From Asticcacaulis currens (lineage in GTDB: Bacteria; Pseudomonadota; Alphaproteobacteria; Caulobacterales; Caulobacteraceae), in assembly GCF_028550395.1 (NCBI RefSeq), contig NZ_JAQQKW010000012.1, positions 1-64,000 of the forward strand: 64,000 nt of DNA, written 5' to 3'. Numbering within the stretch: the first letter of the stretch is position 1; every line of letters begins with the position of its first letter. Below the pieces are notes generated by a model. The model saw only the letters and a program-made list of their open reading frames with translations. It had not been told where the DNA came from and did no database searches. Below, piece after piece: positions 1 to 8,703 of the stretch. Made by a program: the position numbers and the translations under genes.

Positions 1-294
<294 letters not shown>

Positions 295-299
295 GGGCT

Positions 300-475
300 T
301 TTTAGCCACCAAAAACACGAAAATCACCAACTCCGAACCGTAGGAACATGGGGCCCGAAGGGCTTCTGATTATTTGCGGCAAGCGTAATTTATGGCGCTT
401 CGCACGATTAATCAGCGCAATGAAGTTCGTGTCTTTTCGTGTTTTTGGCTGCGCCGAACTGCGTTTCGTGGCTAA
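300..475. repeat. Palindromic repeat family A, copy 1 (MITE-like, about 176 bp)
   Basis: The left end begins TTTAGCCACCAAAAACACGA and the right end closes with TTTCGTGGCTAA, so the element has imperfect terminal inverted repeats. A second copy lies at 35672-35831 in the opposite orientation. About 29 bases around AACACGAAAAGACACGAA, continuing into CTTCATTGCGC, are shared exactly, and TCTGATTATT is also common to both. It has no plausible gene. Both copies start or end within a few bases of a stop codon, so they may act as 3' hairpins. Confidence 0.75.
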
Positions 476-499
476 CTCTTCCCAAACAGGAGGAACCCC

Positions 500-913
500 A
501 TGCGCCTGATCTTTGCGGTTGCGCTGATCGCCCTGCCTTCGTTCGCCCTCGGAGCCCCGCCCATGGTCATTATCGACGAAAAGGACACGGTGGTCGAAGA
601 GGCTCCTCCGCACGGTAAGATCGGTATGTCCACCGCCTGGCGCATCAGCGACAAGGCCCCACAGCGCAGTATGGAGTTCCGCAAGCGCAGCCTGCATAAG
701 GGCGCGGCCATCGGCGTTCACCCTATCGACCACGATGAGGTCTATTACGTCGTTTCCGGCACCGGCATTGTGGAATCGGACGGCGTGACCCATACCCTCA
801 CCGAGGGCATGACGGCTTATCTTTATGAGGGGGCGCAGGTCAGCATCACACAGATGGGCGATGAGCCGCTGACCCTTATTATTTCGTACCCGTTGAAAGC
901 CCGCACGAAATAG
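500..913 (+). CDS. Secreted cupin-domain protein
   Basis: The product is 137 residues, with an N-terminal signal peptide (MRLIFAVALIALPSFALGA) followed by a single cupin fold. The HPIDHDEVYYVVSGTG segment (about residues 73-88) is the first conserved cupin motif, with candidate metal-binding histidines and glutamate, and GDEPLTLIISYP near the end is the second beta-strand block. A strong Shine-Dalgarno AGGAGG-type site sits just upstream of the ATG. It converges with the epimerase gene, with 2 bp between the stops. Single-domain cupins are often sugar isomerases or binding proteins, but nothing here identifies a substrate, and export suggests a periplasmic role. Confidence 0.8.
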   Translation: MRLIFAVALIALPSFALGAPPMVIIDEKDTVVEEAPPHGKIGMSTAWRISDKAPQRSMEFRKRSLHKGAAIGVHPIDHDEVYYVVSGTGIVESDGVTHTLTEGMTAYLYEGAQVSITQMGDEPLTLIISYPLKARTK

Positions 914-915
914 GC

Positions 916-1779
916 CTAACTGTGCAGGCTTATATCCATCCAGATCAGCGCCACTTCGCCGGGCTTGAGGCAGCGCAGGCCGGAATTGGCGTGGTGGAAG
1001 GGATCGGGCATATGGTTGACCGGCTCGGCGCAGAAATAGTCCTGGCCCGGCGGCACATAGATGTGCAGCCAGTGACAATCCGGTGAGGCGCGTAAGGTAA
1101 GGACCGGCGTACCGTCCTCATAGATATCGGCGCGCCCGGCAAAGCCCGTATGACAATGGTCGATCAGCCCGGTGTCGTTGACGAAATCCCCCAGCGTCCA
1201 GTCCTTGCGCCACACACCGGCGTGCCATTCGGTCGGCAGGCAGTCGGCATCCGCCATCCACACGCCGTCCACCTGCGCCTTGAGCCGCGTCCGCGGCGTG
1301 CGGTTGAAATAGGGGTGAAAGCCCAGTCCGGCGGGCATGGCGGTGGGGCTGAGGTTCTTGACGCTCAGCCAGACACGCAGGCCGGCCGGTCGCAGCTCAA
1401 ACACCTGCCGCGCTTCATAGGCCCACGGCCATTCGTCCGGCTGATGACGATAGGTCAGGACGGCCCGCGACGGCGATTGCTCAACCACGCTCCAGCGCGC
1501 GCGCCAGCCCTGACCATGCAGGGTGTGCGGATGGTCACCCAGATTGGGGGCCATCTTGACCTTTTGCGTGCCGACAGAAAAGCTGCCATTGCGGATGCGG
1601 TTACAGAAGGGCACCAGCGGAAACGACGCCGTCTCCAGCACGTCGCGCGCGTCTTCCGGCGTTGGGCGCATATAGTCGCGACCCTTATGGCGTAAGGCTT
1701 CAATGGCCCCGCCCAGATCCGGATTCAATTCCAGCGCGGTTTCGCGCGCCGTCAGGGTCAGCGTCGAAAGAGCGATCAT
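916..1779 (-). CDS. Aldose 1-epimerase family protein
   Basis: A 287-residue galactose-mutarotase-like protein that would interconvert alpha and beta anomers of an aldose in the cytoplasm. The NRI block (about residue 60), HTLHGQGWR (binding histidine), GLGFHPYFN (catalytic histidine) and CAEPVNHMPDPFHH (catalytic glutamate region) appear in the usual order. No signal peptide is present. It lies 84 bp downstream of the sugar symporter on the same strand and is probably co-transcribed with it, so a role on imported xylose or another pentose is likely. Length is slightly below classical GalM (about 340) and matches the shorter GalM-like subgroup. Confidence 0.85.
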   Translation of the reverse strand: MIALSTLTLTARETALELNPDLGGAIEALRHKGRDYMRPTPEDARDVLETASFPLVPFCNRIRNGSFSVGTQKVKMAPNLGDHPHTLHGQGWRARWSVVEQSPSRAVLTYRHQPDEWPWAYEARQVFELRPAGLRVWLSVKNLSPTAMPAGLGFHPYFNRTPRTRLKAQVDGVWMADADCLPTEWHAGVWRKDWTLGDFVNDTGLIDHCHTGFAGRADIYEDGTPVLTLRASPDCHWLHIYVPPGQDYFCAEPVNHMPDPFHHANSGLRCLKPGEVALIWMDISLHS

Positions 1780-1863
1780 GTGGCATTTCCATAATTTTGT
1801 TTTTCAGACGCAAACGGCGGAGCCTGATCGAAGCTCCGCCGCCCTTTACTGTGTCTCTTTATG

Positions 1864-3294
1864 TTACGACTTTTTCCACAGGCTTTCAATCGCCTCAAGG
1901 GTCCGGCCCTTGGTTTCCGGCACGAACTTCCAGACGAAGACCGCCGCCAGCACCGAGCAGGCCGCATAGACGTAATAGTTGAGGCCGTGGTTAAAGGTGG
2001 CGTTCAGCGCGCTGTCGCCGTCGATCACCTTGAACGACCAGGTGACGATGTAGTTCGATATCCACTGAGCCGCCACGGCGATGGCCATGGCCTTACCCTT
2101 GATGGAGTTGGGGAACATTTCAGCCAGCAGCACCCACACGACCGGGCCCCACGACAGGGCGAAACCGGCGATGTACAGCATGGCGGCGTACAGCAGTAGC
2201 GTACCTTCCTGCTTCTGCTGGAACAGGATGCCGAGCGCGGCCATCGACACAGCCATGACCAGAGCGCCGAGGATCAGCAGCGGCTTGCGGCCCCAGTTAT
2301 CGACGGTGAAGGTGGCCACCAGCGTGAACACCACATTGGCCGCGCCGACCAGCACGGTCTGGAACAGGGCCTGATCGGTGCCCGAACCGATATTCTTGAA
2401 CATCAGCGGCGCGTAATAGAGCACGGCATTGATGCCGACGAACTGCTGAAACACCGACAACAGGACGCCAATCACGACGACGCCGACGCCGAAGGAGAAC
2501 AGCTTGCCCGAATGTTCGTTCAGCGAGCCGCGGATCTCGTCCATGGTCGCCTGCGCTTCCTGCGGGTCGTTCAGTTCGCTGAGCAACTTGCGCGCCTTGT
2601 CTTCCTTTTGCTTCATGACGTACCAGCGCGGCGTGTCGGGCATCAGGAAGGCGGCGAGGAAGAACAGGGCCGCCGGGATGCCGGCCGAGGCCAGCATGTA
2701 GCGCCAGCCAGTCGAAAGTACCCACTCGTCCGTGCCGAATTCGGCGATCTTCAGATTGACGAAATAGACGAGCAACATGCCGCCGACGATGGCGATCTGC
2801 TGGAAGGTGATCAGCAGGCCGCGCTGCTTCGCCGGGGCGATTTCCGCGATGTACAGCGGCGAAATCAGCGACGCCATGCCGATGGCCACCCCGCCGATAA
2901 AGCGATAGATCATGAAGGGCGTCAGACCCTCAACGCCCAGACCGCCGATAGGCGCCAGACCCAGTTCCGGAAAGCCCGACAGGATCGACGAAGCGAAGAA
3001 GAGGAAGGCCGCAATCAGCATCCCGGCGCGACGGCCGAGCGAGGTGGACAGCGGCCCGGCGATCAGCGAGCCCAGCACGCAGCCCAGAAGCGCGATGCCG
3101 ATGGCCGTACCGGCCAGAGAGTTGCGCGCCACCTCGGTGAGGTCGGTGCGCGGCGTGACGAAGTTATGGACGATGGCTTCTTCCGCGCCGGAAATCACGG
3201 CGGTATCGTAGCCGAACAGGAGGCCGCCCAGAGCCGCGCCGATGGCGAGCCCCATGACCAGCCCCATATTCACCTTTCCAAGTGATGAGGACAT
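1864..3294 (-). CDS. xylE: MFS sugar/H+ symporter (XylE-like, probable D-xylose transporter)
   Basis: A 476-residue sugar-porter MFS protein with about twelve hydrophobic segments. Family signatures are present: GGLLFGYDTAVISGAEEA in the first helix, GRR near residue 88, the post-helix-6 DTPRWYVMK motif, QQFVGINAVLYYAP in helix 7, WGRKPLL, and the C-terminal PETKGRTLEAIE. These place it with XylE/GalP/AraE-type proton symporters in the inner membrane. Xylose specificity is inferred from the adjacent xyl genes and from a xyl-type operator about 235 bp upstream (3528-3541). It has its own promoter region, separated from xylD by strong hairpins, and is followed by the epimerase gene. Confidence 0.88.
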   Translation of the reverse strand: MSSSLGKVNMGLVMGLAIGAALGGLLFGYDTAVISGAEEAIVHNFVTPRTDLTEVARNSLAGTAIGIALLGCVLGSLIAGPLSTSLGRRAGMLIAAFLFFASSILSGFPELGLAPIGGLGVEGLTPFMIYRFIGGVAIGMASLISPLYIAEIAPAKQRGLLITFQQIAIVGGMLLVYFVNLKIAEFGTDEWVLSTGWRYMLASAGIPAALFFLAAFLMPDTPRWYVMKQKEDKARKLLSELNDPQEAQATMDEIRGSLNEHSGKLFSFGVGVVVIGVLLSVFQQFVGINAVLYYAPLMFKNIGSGTDQALFQTVLVGAANVVFTLVATFTVDNWGRKPLLILGALVMAVSMAALGILFQQKQEGTLLLYAAMLYIAGFALSWGPVVWVLLAEMFPNSIKGKAMAIAVAAQWISNYIVTWSFKVIDGDSALNATFNHGLNYYVYAACSVLAAVFVWKFVPETKGRTLEAIESLWKKS

Positions 3295-3527
3295 TCAATT
3301 TTCCCTTCCCTGAGTGCAATCGAAGGATTGCAGACGTGTGACACCTTCCGCTCTCTGGTCCCTGTGTATCGTTGGTGGTCGGGCGTGGCGGATAGGCGCA
3401 ATGAAACTGAACCGCGCGCAGCGAATCGTAAAGACCGCTCTCTCAAAAAGTGAGACCGGTTCTTTAGCGCACCGCGCGGCGGGCGTGGTTAATGTGCCTT
3501 AAATTTTCAGTCTGGCAAGTGAAAAGC

Positions 3528-3541
3528 TGATAGCGCTAACA
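3528..3541. promoter_or_regulatory. LacI-type operator TGATAGCGCTAACA (xyl class)
   Basis: A near-palindromic 14-mer with central TAGCGCTA lies in the leader of the symporter gene. It differs at one position from TGATAGCGCTACCA upstream of xylX (8628-8641). LacI-family repressors bind such even palindromes with a central CG. The pairing of both sites with xylose genes and the nearby regulator gene suggests this is the XylR site. The rest of 3295-3621 holds this site, the hairpins at 3571-3613 and no gene. Confidence 0.7.
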
Positions 3542-3570
3542 TCTGAGGACTAGGTTTTACCGCAAAAATG

Positions 3571-3613
3571 CTGCGCAACAGCCCTCCTCCCTGTTGCGCA
3601 GCAACAGGGAGGA
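3571..3613. terminator. Overlapping alternative hairpins between xylD and the symporter gene
   Basis: Two mutually exclusive stems are visible. CTGCGCAACAG (3571-3581) pairs with CTGTTGCGCAG (3591-3601) around a CCCTCCTCC loop. CTCCTCCCTGTTGC (3584-3597) pairs perfectly with GCAACAGGGAGGAG (3600-3613). Read on the minus strand, the outer pairing forms second and is followed by CATTTTTG, so it can terminate the xylD transcript. The alternative pairing would prevent that stem from forming. A plain terminator is the simplest reading. Confidence 0.55.
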
Positions 3614-3621
3614 GATTTTGA

Positions 3622-5406
3622 CTAATGATTATGCCGCGGCATCTTGTCAGCGATCTTCGTGTATTTCAGCGCCGGTTCCATCACCGCGCCCGTGTGCAAC
3701 TGGCCCACGGTCTGACGATAGATTTCCTGCCACATGGTCATGGACTCCGGATAGGCCGGGATACCGTCCGCCTTGCGCTTTTCGATCTCTTCGGCGGAGA
3801 CCAGCATGTCGCAGGCCCCGGTATTGATGTCGATGCGGATGGTGTCGCCTGTGCGCAGCCAGGCCAGCCCGCCACCCACCGCGCTTTCGGGCGAGGCGTT
3901 GAGGATGGAGGGGGAGTCCGCCGTCCCCGACTGACGCCCGTCGCCGATGGTCGGCAGTGAGGTGATACCCTTTTTCAGCAGCGCGTCGGGCGGCTGCATA
4001 TTGACCACTTCGGCGGACCCCGGCCAGCCGACCGGGCCGGAACCGCGGATGACCAGAATGCAATGCTCGTCGATATTCAGCGCCGGATCATTGATGCGCT
4101 CGTGATAGTCGGTCGAGCCATCAAAGACGATGGCGCGGCCTTCGAACACGCCTTCGCGGCCCGGTTCAGACAGATAACGCTGACGGAATTCGGGCGAAAT
4201 CACGCTCGTCTTCATGATGGCGAAGTCGAACAGATTGCCCTTGAGCACCAGGAAGCCCGCCCGCTCCATCAGCGGTTCAGCCACGGTGCGGATCATTTCG
4301 CGGTCGCGGGTTTCACGGCCTTCGACGTTTTCGGCAATCGTCTTGCCGGTGATCGTCGCCGCCGTGCCGTCCAGCATCCCGGCCTTCAACAGCTCGACAT
4401 GGATGGCCGGGACGCCGCCCGCACGGTGGAAGCGCTCGCCCAGATACTTGCCCGCCGGTTGCATGTTGAGGATCAGCGGGATGTCATAGGCCGCCATCCA
4501 GTCTTCCGGCGTCAGCTCCACCCCGGCGTGGCGCGCCATGGCCACGATGTGCGGCTGAGCATTGGTCGAACCGCCCAGCGCCGCCACCGCCGCAATGGCG
4601 TTGAGGAAAGAGGCCTTGGTCAGGATTTTTGAGGGCTTGAGGTCCTCATAGGCCATTTCGACGATGCGGCGGCCCGTCTCATAGGCCATCTGCCCTCGCT
4701 CCCGATAGGGTGCCGGAATGGCCGAGCAGCCGGGCAGCGACAGGCCAAGGGTTTCGGCCACGGCGTTCATGGTCGAGGCCGTGCCCATGGTGTTGCAATG
4801 CCCCGCCGACGGGGCCGAGGCACAGGCGGCCTCGAGGAATTCGTCTTCGGTGATTTCACCGGCAGCCAGCTTGCGGCGTGAGCGCCAGATGACCGTGCCG
4901 GAACCGACCAGATCGCCGTCGTGCCAGCCGTCGAGCATCGGCCCGCCCGATAGCACAATGGCCGGAATATCGACGGCGGTGGCGGCCATAATGCCCGCCG
5001 GGGTGGTTTTGTCGCAGCCGGTCGTCAGCACCACCGCATCGAGCGGATAGCCATGCAGGATTTCCACCAGCGTCATGAAGCTGAGGTTGCGATCGACGGC
5101 GGCAGTCGGACGGCGACAGTTTTCAAAGATGGGATGGCAGGGAAATTCCATGCAGATGCCGCCCGCATCGCGGATGCCTTCGCGCACGCGCTGCGCCAGA
5201 TCGAGGTGGATGCGGTTGCACGGGCTGAGGTCCGACCCCGACTGCGCGATACCGATAATGGGCCGCCCCGACCGCAGTTCCTGCGGCGTGATGCCGTAGT
5301 TCATGAAGCGCTCCAGATAGAGCGCCGCCATGTCGATATGGCCGGGGGCTTCGAACCATTCCTGTGAACGGAAACGGCCATTGGGGGTCGCGGGTTTACG
5401 GCTCAT
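3622..5406 (-). CDS. xylD: D-xylonate dehydratase (IlvD/Edd family)
   Basis: A 594-residue dehydratase that would convert D-xylonate to 2-keto-3-deoxy-D-xylonate in the Weimberg pathway. Fe-S cluster cysteines of the IlvD/Edd family are present at C63 (SPCNRIH), C131 (TTGCDKTTPAG) and C204 (GHCNTMGTAST). The NMQPPD and GDGRQSGTADSPSILN blocks and the PRHNH C-terminus match Caulobacter XylD closely as I recall it. The start is supported by GAGGG 5-6 bases before ATG. The gene follows xylC by 9 bp and is the last gene of the xylX-B-C-D run, which ends at strong hairpins. An arabinonate dehydratase is the main alternative, made unlikely by the neighbours. Confidence 0.93.
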   Translation of the reverse strand: MSRKPATPNGRFRSQEWFEAPGHIDMAALYLERFMNYGITPQELRSGRPIIGIAQSGSDLSPCNRIHLDLAQRVREGIRDAGGICMEFPCHPIFENCRRPTAAVDRNLSFMTLVEILHGYPLDAVVLTTGCDKTTPAGIMAATAVDIPAIVLSGGPMLDGWHDGDLVGSGTVIWRSRRKLAAGEITEDEFLEAACASAPSAGHCNTMGTASTMNAVAETLGLSLPGCSAIPAPYRERGQMAYETGRRIVEMAYEDLKPSKILTKASFLNAIAAVAALGGSTNAQPHIVAMARHAGVELTPEDWMAAYDIPLILNMQPAGKYLGERFHRAGGVPAIHVELLKAGMLDGTAATITGKTIAENVEGRETRDREMIRTVAEPLMERAGFLVLKGNLFDFAIMKTSVISPEFRQRYLSEPGREGVFEGRAIVFDGSTDYHERINDPALNIDEHCILVIRGSGPVGWPGSAEVVNMQPPDALLKKGITSLPTIGDGRQSGTADSPSILNASPESAVGGGLAWLRTGDTIRIDINTGACDMLVSAEEIEKRKADGIPAYPESMTMWQEIYRQTVGQLHTGAVMEPALKYTKIADKMPRHNH

Positions 5407-5415
5407 GGATTGCCC

Positions 5416-6327
5416 TCAGAGGAAATTTATTTCGTTTTGCGGCTGACCCGCCACGTCGCTGCGGAAGCTGAACAGCCCCCCGGCCAGCGGTTGCGATTTC
5501 AGATCATCGGCGCTTAAGCCCTTGGCCGCCGTCGTCGCATAGACGGTCTTCAGGTCGCGGCCGCCAAAGGCGATCTTGGTGACGTTCGACACCGGCAGAT
5601 CAACCTTGCGGATCAGAGTCCCATCCGGCGCATAGACATGCACGCCCCAGCCGAAGAACAGCCCGACCCACACCTGGCCCAGGCTATCGACGATCGGGCC
5701 ATCCATATAGCCTTCGCCGTGCGCGCCGGTTTTGCCCCCGGTTTTGCCCGTGGCGTCCAGTTGCGCGAACAGGCGCTTGTTATGGATGTCGCCGTGGTCG
5801 TCGAGATCGAAGGCGTAGATGTGCTTTTTCAGCGTATCGTTATGATAGAGGGTCTTGCCGTCCGGGCTGACCGCCGGGCCATTGGTGATGACGTAGTCGT
5901 CGTCCATCACCTTCAGGCCGCGCGCGTCGTAGCGATAGAGCCGACCGGTGGGTTTTTCTTCATCATCGTCCATCGACCCGAACCACAGGCGGCCCCTGGC
6001 ATCGACAAAGCCGTCATTGAGGCGGTTGGTCGGCAGGCCCGGCTCGACATGGCTCAGCAGGGTAAAGGTGCCGGTTTTGGGGTCGAAATCGTACAGGCCC
6101 GTCTTGCAACCAACGACAAAGCCGCCGCGTGATTTGGGCGCGAGGAAGCCCGGCTCGGACGGGGCGAGGAAGGACTGATGCGAACCGATGTCGGGATCGT
6201 AGCGGTGGACGCGCTTTTGTTTGATATCGACGAACCACAGGGCGTGATCGCGTGCCGACCATACTGGTCCTTCGCCCAGCGTGGCCCTGAGGTCGAGAAC
6301 ACAGGTCGGTTGGAACAGTTGGGTCAT
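5416..6327 (-). CDS. xylC: D-xylonolactonase (SMP-30/gluconolactonase family)
   Basis: A 303-residue SMP-30/regucalcin-type six-bladed propeller expected to open D-xylono-lactone to D-xylonate. The N-terminal LGEGPVW motif carries the metal-binding glutamate. NRLNDGFVDARGRLWFGSMDD, TNGPAVSPDGKTLYHNDT and VDSLGQVWVGLF follow in family order and supply the Asn and Asp ligands. An excellent Shine-Dalgarno (GGAGGAAACCC then ATG) fixes the start. It lies between xylB and xylD on the same strand, the same relative position as in the Caulobacter xyl operon. No signal peptide is present, so it acts in the cytoplasm. Confidence 0.9.
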   Translation of the reverse strand: MTQLFQPTCVLDLRATLGEGPVWSARDHALWFVDIKQKRVHRYDPDIGSHQSFLAPSEPGFLAPKSRGGFVVGCKTGLYDFDPKTGTFTLLSHVEPGLPTNRLNDGFVDARGRLWFGSMDDDEEKPTGRLYRYDARGLKVMDDDYVITNGPAVSPDGKTLYHNDTLKKHIYAFDLDDHGDIHNKRLFAQLDATGKTGGKTGAHGEGYMDGPIVDSLGQVWVGLFFGWGVHVYAPDGTLIRKVDLPVSNVTKIAFGGRDLKTVYATTAAKGLSADDLKSQPLAGGLFSFRSDVAGQPQNEINFL

Positions 6328-6372
6328 GGGTTTCCTCCGACGGAGAGTGAGGCAACACCCCCTCCCCCACCA

Positions 6373-6426
6373 CCGTTTGCTAGATCAAACGGTCCCCCTC
6401 CCCGCCCCCAGGGGCAGGGAGGCATA
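6373..6426. repeat. Intergenic hairpin cluster of the GGTCCCCCTCCCC type
   Basis: CCGTTTG (6373 on) pairs with CAAACGG, followed directly by GGTCCCCCTCCCCGCCCCC and AGGGGCAGGGAGGCAT. The same CGGTCCCCCTCCCC...GGGAGGTAT pattern recurs at 19198-19234 and at the end of 41715-41865. It separates xylB from xylC inside the operon and could tune differential expression or mRNA stability. Confidence 0.6.
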
Positions 6427-6461
6427 AACAAGTCAAACCACCGAAACCGCCTCGGTCAGGC

Positions 6462-7211
6462 TTATCGCCAACCGGCGTCGATCCAGTAGCCGTGGCCGGT
6501 GCACAGGGCGGCGTCGTCAGAGGCGAGGAACAGGGCCAGAGAGGCCACGTGCTGCGGCTCGATACGGCCGTCGAGGCATTGGGCTTCAACGATCTGACGC
6601 TCGCCTTCGGGCGTGTACCACTTCATCTGGCGCGGCGTTTTGACATTGCCGGGGATGATGGTGGTGACGCGGATATTGTCACGGCCCAGTTCGCGGGCCA
6701 GAGCGCGCGTCATGCCCTCGATACCGGCCTTGGCCGTTTCATAGAGCGTCAGGTCCGGCAGACCGAGGTGCCAGGAGATCGAGCCGAAATTGATGATGGC
6801 CCCGCCGCCCGCAGCCTTCATGCCCGGCGCAATGGCGCGGGTAACCATCAGCATATGCTTGAGGTTCACGCCAATATTCTTGTCGAAAAATTCCGACGTG
6901 ATTTCCGACAGCGAATGACGGTCGTCGCGCGCCGCATTGTTGAGCAGGATCGTCACCGGCCCGTCGGCCTGAATGGTCGCCAGCACCTTTTCCAGCGCCG
7001 GCGTGTCGGTCAGGTCGCACTGATGATAGACCGGCGCAACGCCCAGAACCCCCGTGTCGATGGTGGCGGAAACCTCATCCACGAGGTCGATGAAATGCAC
7101 CTTCGCCCCCTGATTGACGAAGGCCTTGACCAGCCCTCCGCCGATACCCGACCCCCCGCCGGTGATGAGAACCTTACGCCCTTTCAGGCTCGGATAGATG
7201 GCAGACGACAT
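6462..7211 (-). CDS. xylB: D-xylose 1-dehydrogenase (SDR family)
   Basis: A 249-residue short-chain dehydrogenase that would oxidise D-xylose to D-xylonolactone with NAD+. The cofactor motif ITGGGSGIGGG is near residue 17, NNAARDD follows, SISWHLG holds the catalytic serine, and LYETAKAG holds the YxxxK pair. The C-terminus CTGHGYWIDAGWR closely matches Caulobacter XylB as I recall it. I start at MSSAIYPSLKG (7211) rather than at an ATG eight codons upstream, because that is where homology begins and an AGAAG element sits before it. The gene lies 87 bp after xylX. Confidence 0.92.
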   Translation of the reverse strand: MSSAIYPSLKGRKVLITGGGSGIGGGLVKAFVNQGAKVHFIDLVDEVSATIDTGVLGVAPVYHQCDLTDTPALEKVLATIQADGPVTILLNNAARDDRHSLSEITSEFFDKNIGVNLKHMLMVTRAIAPGMKAAGGGAIINFGSISWHLGLPDLTLYETAKAGIEGMTRALARELGRDNIRVTTIIPGNVKTPRQMKWYTPEGERQIVEAQCLDGRIEPQHVASLALFLASDDAALCTGHGYWIDAGWR

Positions 7212-7298
7212 GTCTTCTGGACTTTCTACAAACAAACACCAAGGGGCACCCGGAAACGGCTTCTGCGTTTCTTATAAAGGATGCACGTTTAATTACAT

Positions 7299-8474
7299 CT
7301 AGGCCGCGTCGGCCTTAAAGGTTTCGACCTTCAGCAGGCCGCGCGAAACCAGATTCTGCATCAGGGCGACAATACCAAAGGTCCAGGCGCGCGCGTCTTT
7401 CGAGGTGGTGACGCGATTTTCCAGCGTGCCGAGCTTCGGCGAGGTCACGGTGACAATGTCGCCGACCTTGTGCGTGAAGCCGCGGCCCGGCGTGTCACGG
7501 TCCTGCGTCGGCGCGAACAGCGTACCCAGCATCAGGACGAAGCCGTCCGGATAATGATGCTCGCTGAGCGCCTGACGGATCAGTTCCAGCGGATCGCGGC
7601 TGATCTGGTCCATCGAGGAGCGACCTTCCAGCACATAGCCTTCCGGTCCGTCGATGCGCAGATCGAGCACGGCGGAACGCACATCATCAAGCGTGAAACC
7701 CTCATCGAACATGCGGATGAACGGCCCCAGCGCGCACGAGGCGTTGTTGTCCTTGGCCTTGCCCAGCAGGAGCGCCGAGCGGCCTTCGAAGCAGCGCAGA
7801 TTGACGTCATTGCCCAGAGTCGCACCCAGCGCCCGGCCCTTCGGATCAACGACCATCACCACTTCGGGTTCGGGGTTGTTCCAGGTCGAGTCGGAGCGCA
7901 CGCCGACCTCTTCGCCCCAGCCGACCGACGACAGGACTGGCGCCTTGGTGAAGACTTCGGCATCCGGGCCGATGGCGACTTCGAGATATTGCGACCACAG
8001 GCCATCGGCGATCAGCGCCTCTTTCAGCTTGGCGGACGCTTCGGTGCCCGGCACGACCGAGCGGATATCGCCGCCCACACGCGCCGCCAGATCGTCACGG
8101 ATGGCCTGAGCCTTGTTGTAATCGCCGCGCGCGCGTTCTTCGATCACGCGCTCCACCGCCGACACGGCGAAGGTCACGCCGGCCGCCTTGACCACCTGGA
8201 GGTCGATGGGGGCCAGAAGGGTCGATTGGCCTTCCCAGGACTTCTGGAACGCGAAGTCTTCGAGCTTACCGAGGCTCCTGCCCCCCGCGGGAGCGCCCTT
8301 TTCCGGCCACGCGGCGAGAAGCTGCGCCACAGTCGGAGCCACCGCGCTCATGTCAAACACCTCGCCCCCCCTGACCAGGACCGGGGTCGGGCCTTCGGGC
8401 AGAAGAATACGTCCCACCAGCGTGGCGTCGCGCCAATCCACCGGGAGCATGGCGGCAGGGAGGGAATCGGTCAT
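7299..8474 (-). CDS. xylX: 2-keto-3-deoxy-D-xylonate dehydratase (FAH family)
   Basis: A 391-residue fumarylacetoacetate-hydrolase-fold enzyme that would dehydrate 2-keto-3-deoxyxylonate to 2-oxoglutarate semialdehyde. Recognisable blocks are GPTPVLVRGGEVFD, AAGVTFAVSAVERVIEERA, IADGLWSQYLEVAIGPDAE, WNNPEPEVVMV (metal-binding Glu pair), LGNDVNLRCFEGRSALLL, AKDNNASCALGPF and QDRDTPGRGFTHKVGD. These match Caulobacter XylX throughout. It is the first gene of the xyl run, about 150 bp downstream of the operator at 8628-8641. The pathway's last enzyme, 2-oxoglutarate semialdehyde dehydrogenase (xylA in Caulobacter), is not in this window. Confidence 0.92.
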   Translation of the reverse strand: MTDSLPAAMLPVDWRDATLVGRILLPEGPTPVLVRGGEVFDMSAVAPTVAQLLAAWPEKGAPAGGRSLGKLEDFAFQKSWEGQSTLLAPIDLQVVKAAGVTFAVSAVERVIEERARGDYNKAQAIRDDLAARVGGDIRSVVPGTEASAKLKEALIADGLWSQYLEVAIGPDAEVFTKAPVLSSVGWGEEVGVRSDSTWNNPEPEVVMVVDPKGRALGATLGNDVNLRCFEGRSALLLGKAKDNNASCALGPFIRMFDEGFTLDDVRSAVLDLRIDGPEGYVLEGRSSMDQISRDPLELIRQALSEHHYPDGFVLMLGTLFAPTQDRDTPGRGFTHKVGDIVTVTSPKLGTLENRVTTSKDARAWTFGIVALMQNLVSRGLLKVETFKADAA

Positions 8475-8627
8475 GGTGACGAACCTTTGCTGTTACGAAT
8501 CGTCCGGGCAGCCGGAAGGAAATGGACTCTGCTCAACCTGTAGCATCCGGGTGAAAACCCCCGGACTTATTTCTGTTTTTTGCACACGCCACACTCCACG
8601 GCGACGGCCGTGTTGAAAACAGGCGAG

Positions 8628-8641
8628 TGATAGCGCTACCA
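8628..8641. promoter_or_regulatory. LacI-type operator TGATAGCGCTACCA upstream of xylX
   Basis: This 14-mer lies between the LacI gene and xylX, about 155 bp before the xylX start. It differs at one base from the operator before the symporter (3528-3541). Its central TAGCGCTA separates it from the CAGCGCTG/CAGCGCTA sites near the Entner-Doudoroff and GH3 genes. It is probably bound by the adjacent LacI-family regulator. The xylX leader also holds a small stem around TCCGGGGG...CCCGGA. Confidence 0.7.
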
Positions 8642-8703
8642 TTCACAGAAGTCGGGGCCTCTTGTCAAGAGGCGAGACCCGTGCGGGTGTATTTTGTAAC
8701 GCG

